Below are positions 57,086-64,000 of a stretch of DNA of 64,000 nucleotides, piece by piece (position 1 is the stretch's first letter; the number at the start of each line of letters is the position of its first letter). The translations under genes and the position numbers were made by a program. The notes under the pieces are model-generated. The model was not told where the DNA came from. It ran no database searches and worked only from the letters and a program-made list of their open reading frames with translations. The DNA is from Linum tenue (lineage: Eukaryota > Streptophyta > Magnoliopsida > Malpighiales > Linaceae), in the NCBI GenBank assembly GCA_946122785.1, contig CAMGYJ010000011.1, positions 8,122,001-8,186,000 of the forward strand, in the 5' to 3' direction.

Positions 57086-57397
57086 TGTAGGAAACCATTA
57101 ATGCATTGATGGTTTCTAACTGTAAACCAACTTCAGTCTTCATCAATGGTCTGCCTCCATCAAGCTTGCAGTCACCCATATTGTCCAGCAGCCACCCATG
57201 ACTCCCATGTGCTCCAGTTACACTCCAGACAACAGCTGCCATCGTCCATATCTCATCCATGCTCTGCTCCAACAACTAAACAGCAGCTCTTATCTTTACA
57301 GCTTTTATGGTTGTTCTTCTTCCTTGTATAAATAGAGTAGAAACCCATTGTAACAATTAAGCTTTCCATCAATAAAATCATATTAGCAAATTCATCA
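57086..57397 (+). repeat. 3' LTR of the nested element
   Basis: 312 bp, two differences from the 5' LTR (G/A in CCAGTTGCACT, T/C in GCTCTAAC). Confidence 0.92.
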
Positions 57398-58010
57398 AGT
57401 GTGGCGATGTTGAGCCCGGCATTGGTATTTGTTTCACGACCCGTCGTCTCCCTCCACTCCATCGAATCCGTCGCCTCACTCTGCTCCATCGATTTGGCCG
57501 TCGGACACACTCCATATCCAAAATCCACATTTCAGCTTGGTGATTGGTCTCGGCAAATTTATGTGGGTAAAGGTCAAAATATTCTCCAGTAAGAGGAAAT
57601 GGAAGATACAGAGACTCCTTTAGATTCATTCCCACTCGTTGTTGATGTTCTTTTCGGGGGACTGACGTTGTCGGCGATGCCAAAGACGCAAGAAGGAGAT
57701 ACATGCGAAGTGGGAAGAATAATAGCCACGGGAGGGGGGTTTTCTTGTTTTTATTTTTAGTTATTTTTTTAGTTTTTTTATTGGCAAATAATTGATGTGG
57801 CAACCATGTCATAGCCACCTCAGCATAGGATTTTGAGTCACTAACAGAAAAATACATTGACCGTCAGTTTTGACAGTCAACATAAATTTTGGACTAAATC
57901 TGTCCATTAATTTGAAAAGTAGGTCAGAAATGTCTTATTGAAAAAATTGGGCTAAAACTGACACTTACGCTAAACTTCGGGCCAAACTAGAGTATTAACC
58001 CTTATTTTTA

Positions 58011-58676
58011 TGGTGGTTGACATACTTTCTTGATTTCTTATTTTCAAAGTTGGATTTTATTTCTAGTGAGACAATCAAAATGGGAAAATGGACAGAAAAA
58101 AATTAAAAGTTTGCATTAATAATTAATATGTTTTTATTTAATCGGAATAAATAAAAAGTTTTTTAAAAAATAACAATCATTGCTTTGTCAAGTTTATATT
58201 CAAACATTTTGTTATAAAATTTATATTTGTTTTATTTGATAGGTATATACATTAGAAAGAAGTGATTGTTTGATAGCATAAAAACATATAGTTATATCGA
58301 TCATTTCTCAAAGTCGATTGATTATCAAATGCTTGTTTTCTCTTAGACCATCGTTTATATTTTGTTTAATTGAAAATATTATTATTTATGTTTGTTTTTT
58401 TTTCTTCATCAAAATGTAACTTATTATTAAATTATAGTAAAAATGAGTAGAAAATTTACTTAATCAGATTTAATCAGCTTGGGTTAAACAAATACGATAT
58501 ATCACTCTCTGTTTCCATCTTTATAGTTAGTTTAATTGGAAAAAAAAGATTATTACTTACGTATGTGTTTGTTTGTTTAAATGTTTCCCAAAAAAATAAC
58601 TTATTTTAATTTTAGTAAAAATGAGTAGAATTATTAAAAGAAGAGAGACATAGATTCATAAATAGATCAATAAATA
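58011..58676. other. AT-rich spacer, nothing recognised
   Basis: Poly-A/T-rich intergenic DNA between two MULEs. No coding signal. Confidence 0.6.
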
Positions 58677-59065
58677 GTTTTTTGTTGCCTAAATTACACG
58701 TTTGGTCATTCAAATTATACAAATCTTTCCGTTTACCAACCGAATTACTTTTCTTTCTTATTCGCCACTAACTTTATGAATCGTTTCACCGTTAGTCACC
58801 GACCGTTACACTCCGTTAAATTTGTCCTATGTGGCAGTCAACTAAAAAGTTTGACCGTTAACTAGATGATGTGGAAATTAAAAAAAATTATTTATCCACC
58901 TCACCATTTCAATTACTTATTTAATAAAAATTAAATAAATTTTTAAAAAAATTATCGGAAGGATACCTGTCACCGGATCTCCACGGTCGTGCTCCCATAA
59001 ATTATTCAGAAATTGGCGAGGTATTGGAGGGGCGGGGCCAAGTAATCAGCTCTGATTTCGAGCCA

Positions 59066-59500
59066 TTAGGCGTAGAGGCGCTCTATCAGGGCCTCGGCGG
59101 ATTTGACGGAAGGCGGGGTGAGTTGCCATCCGCGGCGGTAGGCGAGGAGCTCAAGGAAGATGAGCAATAGGACGAGGATTAAGAAGAGGCAAATGATTTT
59201 GTAGAGGCGGGAGGAGTAGGTGGAAGCGGAGCGGTGGTGGTTGGAGATGCGACGGTTGGCGATGCGAAGGAGGGAGATGGAGGAGTCGGTGAGCCAGGTG
59301 ACGAAGGCGGTGAGTTTGTTGAAGCAGAGGAGCCAGAGCCAGGAGAGCTGCCGGAGTGGCGGGCTGAGCCGGTGTGGTGGCCCTTTGTGGTGGTCGTAGG
59401 GGAGGAGGTGGAAGATGAAGCGGCGGCGGAGCTGGGGGGTTATCGTCGGAGGAGTCGGGGAACGAGTGGGAATGTTTGTTCCACCATTGTTGGAACTCAT
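59066..59500 (-). CDS. ORF captured by a MULE, resembles the N-terminus of a CSLC glycosyltransferase
   Basis: ATG at 59500, TAA at 59066; 144 aa. The N-terminal 30 residues are Ser/Pro/Thr-rich. LCFNKLTAFVTWLTDSSISL and then SSRLYKIICLFLILVLLLIF followed by ELLAYRRGWQLTPPSV match in order and wording the cytosolic lead and first transmembrane helix of cellulose synthase-like C proteins (SRLF...FEIAAYFKGWHF). One membrane helix at about 100-122. The catalytic domain is absent. Its GC-rich composition differs from the MULE arms. Resemblance is judged by eye, so it could be another membrane protein. Whether it is expressed is unknown. Confidence 0.5.
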   Translation of the reverse strand: MSSNNGGTNIPTRSPTPPTITPQLRRRFIFHLLPYDHHKGPPHRLSPPLRQLSWLWLLCFNKLTAFVTWLTDSSISLLRIANRRISNHHRSASTYSSRLYKIICLFLILVLLLIFLELLAYRRGWQLTPPSVKSAEALIERLYA

Positions 59501-59727
59501 AGTTCTGTGCCGCTCAACTCATTCAGCGGAATAAAGAAAAACAAAAGAGAATACACAGGTGGACAAATAAATTATTTTTTTATTTTTTTATTTTTTTATT
59601 TTTTTATTTTTTAATTTCAACGTCGTCTAGTTAACAGTCAAACCTTATAGTTGACTGTCACATAGGATAAATTTAACGGAGTGTAACGGCCGGTGGCTAA
59701 CGGTGAAACGATTCGTAAAGTTAGTGG

Positions 59728-60187
59728 TAGGGTTGGCTATTTGGTCCGGGTTTTTTGGTTTTATCCGAATCCGGACCGTATAACTCGCACCGAGACCAGA
59801 CCGGGACCGGATAGTAAACAATCCAATTCAATCTTTGGGCTTAGATTTGAGGTAAAAAAACCGTTTGGGACCGGATCAAAAACTGGATAAAGACCGGATA
59901 AGAGAGATCAACACCCAAAACTTAAGGGTAATTTGCATCAACGGTCACAAACCTTTGCACTTAGTACAAAACTTAACCAACTCCTCACCCTTTCAGGCCT
60001 TAGGCCACTCAAATCCCCACAAACTCAATATAAAATCAAGAGCGAATTGGGACTGGACCGGGCCAAGACCGAACCAGATCAAACCCGGACTGTATCCAAT
60101 CCAATCTTTGGTCCTTATATTTTCAAAAAGACTGGACTGGACCGAATCAATTTGGGCCAATTTAACCGGACCGTATAGCCACCCCTA
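59728..60187. mobile_element. hAT-type MITE with 8-bp target duplication
   Basis: GTTAGTGG flanks both sides (59720-59727, 60188-60195). Ends TAGGGTTGGCTATTTGGTCC and complement TAGGGGTGGCTATACGGTCC, 20 bp with few mismatches. The interior is full of GGACCGGA-type motifs. It is nested in the right arm of the family 2 MULE. Confidence 0.92.
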
Positions 60188-60284
60188 GTTAGTGGTGCAT
60201 AAGAAAGAAAAGTAATTCGGGTGACAAACGTGAAATATTTATACAATTTGAGTGACCAAATGTGTAATTTAGCCGTTTTTTGTT

Positions 60285-61299
60285 TGTAAAAAAATTGTCC
60301 ACCTTGGCAGCTTGTGCATTCACCAAGTGCTTATGTGGCAAAAAGTTATTTTTGAATAGCCATAATATTTAGTATAGATAGATATAGATAGATAGATAGA
60401 TATAGATAGATAGATAGATATAGATATAGATAGATATAGATAGATAGATATAGATTTGGTAAATTAATATATTTATGGCTAATACCACCAGAAAACTCTA
60501 ACTATTAAAAAAGTGTCATTTGTATTTCAAACTATGACACTTCTGTTCTAAACTATTTTTCCGTAAATGTTGACCGACTTTGACAGTCAAGATTTAATAG
60601 AAAATCCAATCAACATCGACATGGCATCTGGTGTGGAATTTTAAAATTCTATTTTTATTCAAAATAAAAATAAAAAAATAGGAAATTGCTTCCATTTTTC
60701 CATCGTTTTCCCGGCCTCGACCAACCTCTTCCCTAATCTCTGTCTAAATCAACTATTCTCCATTATCCTGCAATTCACTACCACACCATAAAAGCCCAAC
60801 CTCCCATGAACAGTCGATGGAAAACAAGCGTTGCTGCAGTGAAAAGCTCCTCTGCTCCCTGGTCAGATCCAGTCCTTAAGCTCCATTCTTTAAGGAGGAT
60901 CTTAAACCTATTCTAGCCAATAAGAGGAGGAGAGAGATAATCATTATCAATCATTGATTAATTAACTAAAAGGACAAGGATGAAATATAAATAATAATTA
61001 ATGACATTTATAATAATGATAAATTAATCCGACGATCGAAAAATCGCCGCCAGAAACTATTTTCGTTCGGAACCCTAAAATCTTCCGCACCATCTCCATC
61101 TTCTCCGGCGTTGCAGAAGAGAACTTCTCCGTTACGATGGCGTCACCCCTGACTACGTCGGACTCTCTTATGCCGTTTCCCACTCCACCGGCGTGGCGGT
61201 GCCCCTTTCCTGTCCGTTCTTTCGTCCAATGGCGGCGGGCGCCCACAAACCTCTCTTCCCCGCACTATGGGATCGGTTAGCATGCTAACCCTTCTAAGA
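60285..61299. other. Spacer with ATAGAT microsatellite and a MULE-end-like stretch
   Basis: 60370-60460 is a (TAGATA)n repeat. 60480-60640 contains TGTTGACCGACTTTGACAGTCAA and other wording like the subterminal MULE blocks, but only one end was found. A 47-codon frame from 61137 has no family resemblance. Confidence 0.6.
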
Positions 61300-61652
61300 G
61301 GTTGGAAAAATGACACCCCTATTAATTATAGTTATTTTTTGTATTAAATTTCGTGTTGCATTTAATAATCTTTGGAAATTAAAAACTCATCTTAATTACA
61401 TTCCTTTTTTTTAACTACCATTGCACCTGTATACTGAACTTATATGAATTACGTTCCTTTATTGAAACTACTATTGCACTGATACATACCATTGCACATG
61501 TACACTAATACCATTGCACTGATACAACTACTAGTGCACTGAAAAAATGAAAGTAATTAATATGTGTTTTTAATTCATACATATTATTAAATGCAACACA
61601 AATTAATTACCTTAAAAACCTATAATTAATAGGGGGTGTCATTTTTCCAACC
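61300..61652. mobile_element. MITE with long inverted ends
   Basis: GGTTGGAAAAATGACACCCC at the left is repeated inverted at the right, extending into TATTAATTATAG. Flanks CTTCTAAGA and CTTTTAGAA agree at 6 of 9 positions, an eroded 9-bp duplication, which would suit a MULE-derived MITE. 353 bp. Confidence 0.7.
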
Positions 61653-62961
61653 CTTTTAGAAATAGGCATGCTCTCTCATCCCGTGATTGTTGTCATTCTT
61701 CACCGGCCGGTAGCACTCCTGATGTAAACCGTAATAGTTTATTAATTAAGTGGTTATAATTTGTTAATAACAAAATGTGGTTACTAATAAATTCAGTTTG
61801 TTTAATAACACATTCAAGCCTTTGCTTACGTGTTAGGTTGAGATCACATTAATTAAAGCCACCCAATCATGGTGAGAATGAATGAAGGGTTCCCATTGAC
61901 CAAAATTACGGTTCAGTTGTATAGTTTGGTGGATAATCTCCAAAATTATCCCAATCCCGCGTAGAAGGCAGAAAGAAGCAAATAACCCATTGTTTCATGA
62001 CAGGAATTAGGTGAATGTCACCATTGAAATGAAATGAAAGCAACTCCTTTGCTCCTTATCAAAGTTTTCATGCAAAGAGACAGAAGAGTGTAGGCGCAAC
62101 CATGGTGATCTGCTTGCTGCTATTATTGGCCTACGATTGGGACAATGCATGTCGGGGTTTTCATTTGTTTTGACTTTCCATCCCTCTTGATGTAAATTTA
62201 GAGCAAGCTGGTGGTTGAGAGTGGATTAGTTAGGTACTTGCATGGTTTTTGGAGTTCTTCATTCATTTGGGTTTTTCTTCATGTTGCACGTTTAGATATC
62301 ACTATCAGAAAGACTTTCTTAGGACTATTAGCTAGAAAATGTACGGTCCAAATAAAGGAAAGAATACAGGGCTTGTTTGTTTATACTACATCCTCAATTT
62401 TTATGCATGGCATTGGTCAAAAGACTGATACCGACCTCAAACCATTTGATTACTTGAAAGTGGTATAAGGTCGATTTTAAAGCTGATTGCCGATCTCGAC
62501 CGACCTTGTTACCATCCTCTACAATCAAATTCGAAGATGGATACCGAGTCCAGCGGAAACGTTGTCATTTTTTATGGCTTTAATTTTGCGACATTGCTTT
62601 TATATTTGTATTCCGGTGAATGTTTTGATACACGAGTACCTCACTGTCTCGAATTAGACTATGTGATCATGTGAGAAACTAAGAATAAATTTTGAGAATC
62701 AAGATCACGCGGTTTGATTCGACTTGGTCCAGCCTAATTGTGATTAAAGTTTTTTCTTTCTTTATTTTTTTTAATGACGTTTTGAAATCGAAATAAATTG
62801 ACCTTGTTGGGTTAACAATCATAACATCAATGTAAACCAATTGAATTGAATGTGGTTAGGCACTGCAAGGTAAACTTGCGGCAGAGGATTTTATGGATTT
62901 TAGCGACCATTAAAAACGTTTAGATAATCTGACAACAGTTTTTGTAACACGAGCTAAAGCG
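61653..62961. other. Spacer, nothing recognised
   Basis: Mixed AT-rich DNA. A frame at 62211-62468 (85 codons) shows no family resemblance. Confidence 0.55.
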
Positions 62962-64000
62962 TCGCCATATACTTTCATGTATATAAAATATAATTAGAAG
63001 GTTTAATTGGTTGGACTTAGGGCATACCTGATACCTCCTTTGGTTGAATAATTGATCTTTTTTCTTGAATGCCTATTGCAACCCGATTTCTTGAATGTTG
63101 AAATGGAAAGTAGAGTTGTGATGATTGTTTATTATATTTTATGTTCATGATTGACATGCTACTACTAGCTAGCTATACAATGATGATCTGGTTAGTAATT
63201 AGTAGGTAACAAAGGGGTTATAAGTAGAAGGGAACATAATTGGGGTTTTATGAAGGTCGCGAAGAAGAAAGAAAATGATAATGGTGGTTTCTCGGTTGTC
63301 TATTTTGATGTTTTTTTAATTTCTACATGTTTGCGGTGACATTTGTTTGTTTCATTAAGGTGAATTTTTCTGCACTGAATCCCTAACTAAACATTGATTT
63401 TGACATGATTGTTTTCTTACAAACTACTATTTGGATTGATGCATATATTCAGTTCACAAAAGAGGAATCTGAATGATAAAATGAGTTGAGTTGTATTGAA
63501 GATTGCTCCTTTCATTATTTGTCTATGTTGTTATTAGGTAATAAAGCACAATTCTTTTCTGCAGGAGATATGTAGCTCTCTACAAAATATAAATTGTGTT
63601 TAATTATATGTAGTTTAATTTGCTGAAAATATTGATTTAATAAGTTAGTGACAGCTGATAGTTTTGTTTGTGGTTGGTTTTGCTTGAACATTTCAAGGTA
63701 ATTAAACAAGTACGTGGAAGATTGATGGACGTGGATGCTAATGGGTTTCCTCATTGTTCCAAAATTGTATGTATAAGTGACAATACACGATATTAATGGG
63801 ATTTAGATCGAAATATTCTCTATTATCATATACCGACATATGAGAAGGGAGAGAAAATAAAAAGCTCTTCGCTTATTTTTTTTATTAATTGAAGCATATT
63901 TTCTTATTCTAACTTCTTCTTTTGTGGCCGTAAGTTTTTTACCTTCTTTATCACAATTCTGTGCTAAAGAATGAATAATCTCTTATGTTTATAATCTTAA
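62962..64000 (+). mobile_element. Helitron-like element, right copy (cut by window end)
   Basis: Inverted homologue of 51025-53488 without the MULE. The start TCGCCATATACTTT equals the start of the left copy. Homology runs collinearly to the window end, which corresponds to about 51285 in the left copy, so roughly 260 bp including the CTAG end should lie beyond. The conserved peptide frame is at about 63690-63800. Confidence 0.65.

Larger units (their letters stand above)
54771..57397 (+). mobile_element. Non-autonomous LTR retrotransposon, probably Copia-type
   Basis: LTRs of 312 bp at 54771-55082 and 57086-57397 differ at two positions. Target duplication AGTGT on both sides. The primer site TGGTATCAGAGC (55083) is the initiator-Met type, and the polypurine tract TTGAGGGGGAG precedes the 3' LTR, a Copia-like arrangement. 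The 2.0-kb interior holds no recognisable gag or pol. It has a poly-A run (56030-56053) and a ~110-bp imperfect duplication (GTTTTTAGACGGTT near 56523 and 56649). LARD-like, relying on proteins from elsewhere. Confidence 0.9.
53946..58001. mobile_element. Non-autonomous MULE (family 1) hosting an LTR element
   Basis: TTATTTTTA flanks both sides (53937-53945, 58002-58010). Ends GGGTTAATA.../...TATTAACCC and the subterminal blocks match the MULE at 52237-53467. Length is 4056 bp, reduced to about 1.4 kb without the nested LTR element at 54771-57397. Confidence 0.88.
58687..60274. mobile_element. Pack-MULE candidate (family 2) with 10-bp target duplication
   Basis: GTTTTTTGTT flanks both sides (58677-58686, 60275-60284). 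Long inverted ends start GCCTAAATTACAC / GGCTAAATTACAC and extend for roughly 190 bp (TCATTCAAATTATACAAAT, AGTAATTCGGTTGG and others). It carries a GC-rich ORF on the minus strand (59066-59500) and a nested hAT MITE (59728-60187) in its right arm. Confidence 0.88.

Noticed and set aside
61137..61280. A 47-codon gene starting at 61137
   Set aside because: Good start context and Pro-rich sequence, but no conserved domain and it runs into the MITE flank. It cannot be supported.

Overview
This is nuclear DNA of a flowering plant, most likely a eudicot. It carries GT-AG introns, a cluster of CYP82-type cytochrome P450 genes, and dense layers of plant LTR retrotransposons, MULEs, hAT MITEs and Helitron-like copies. 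I cannot name the species from sequence alone.

Layout. (1) 1-10406: one almost complete Tat-lineage Ty3/gypsy retrotransposon on the minus strand; the first ~50 bp of its left LTR lie outside the window. It has gag, a pol of about 1306 codons with two RNase H-type domains, and a four-exon gene on the opposite strand between pol and the 3' LTR. (2) 10407-30802: a wreck of nested elements. A decayed plus-strand Tat element (gag, protease, RT, RNase H at 11.0-16.0 kb) is split by a solo LTR of 1552 bp and then by a decayed minus-strand Athila element (16.0-28.8 kb). The Athila itself hosts a truncated Del/Tekay-like element. What looks like the 3' part of the plus-strand Tat element (antisense ORF plus 3' LTR) reappears at 28.8-30.8 kb. 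(3) 30967-33278: a MULE with a 9-bp target duplication. (4) 33895-47731: four CYP82-like P450 loci in tandem, all on the plus strand. The first is a pseudogene carrying a SINE, a MITE and frameshifts. The next three look intact, and the first intact copy ends inside the LTR of a gag-only retrotransposon. (5) 47732-64000: a gene-poor region with two related Helitron-like copies in opposite orientation (51.0-53.5 kb and 62.96 kb to the window end), several non-autonomous MULEs with 9-10 bp target duplications, a non-autonomous LTR element with an initiator-Met primer site, hAT MITEs, and a MULE carrying an ORF that resembles the N-terminus of a CSLC glycosyltransferase.

The only ordinary host genes I can support are the P450s. 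They are membrane-anchored haem mono-oxygenases of a family used in specialised metabolism, and they arose by local duplication, since their UTRs and upstream DNA are duplicated too. Everything else is mobile DNA. The order of insertions can be read from intact target-site duplications at many nested elements. The observations most worth a second look are the spliced antisense gene in a very young Tat element, an array of hairpins with one constant 17-nt loop and varying complementary stems in a Tekay-like LTR, a P450 whose stop codon is donated by a retrotransposon, and the captured membrane-protein ORF in a MULE.
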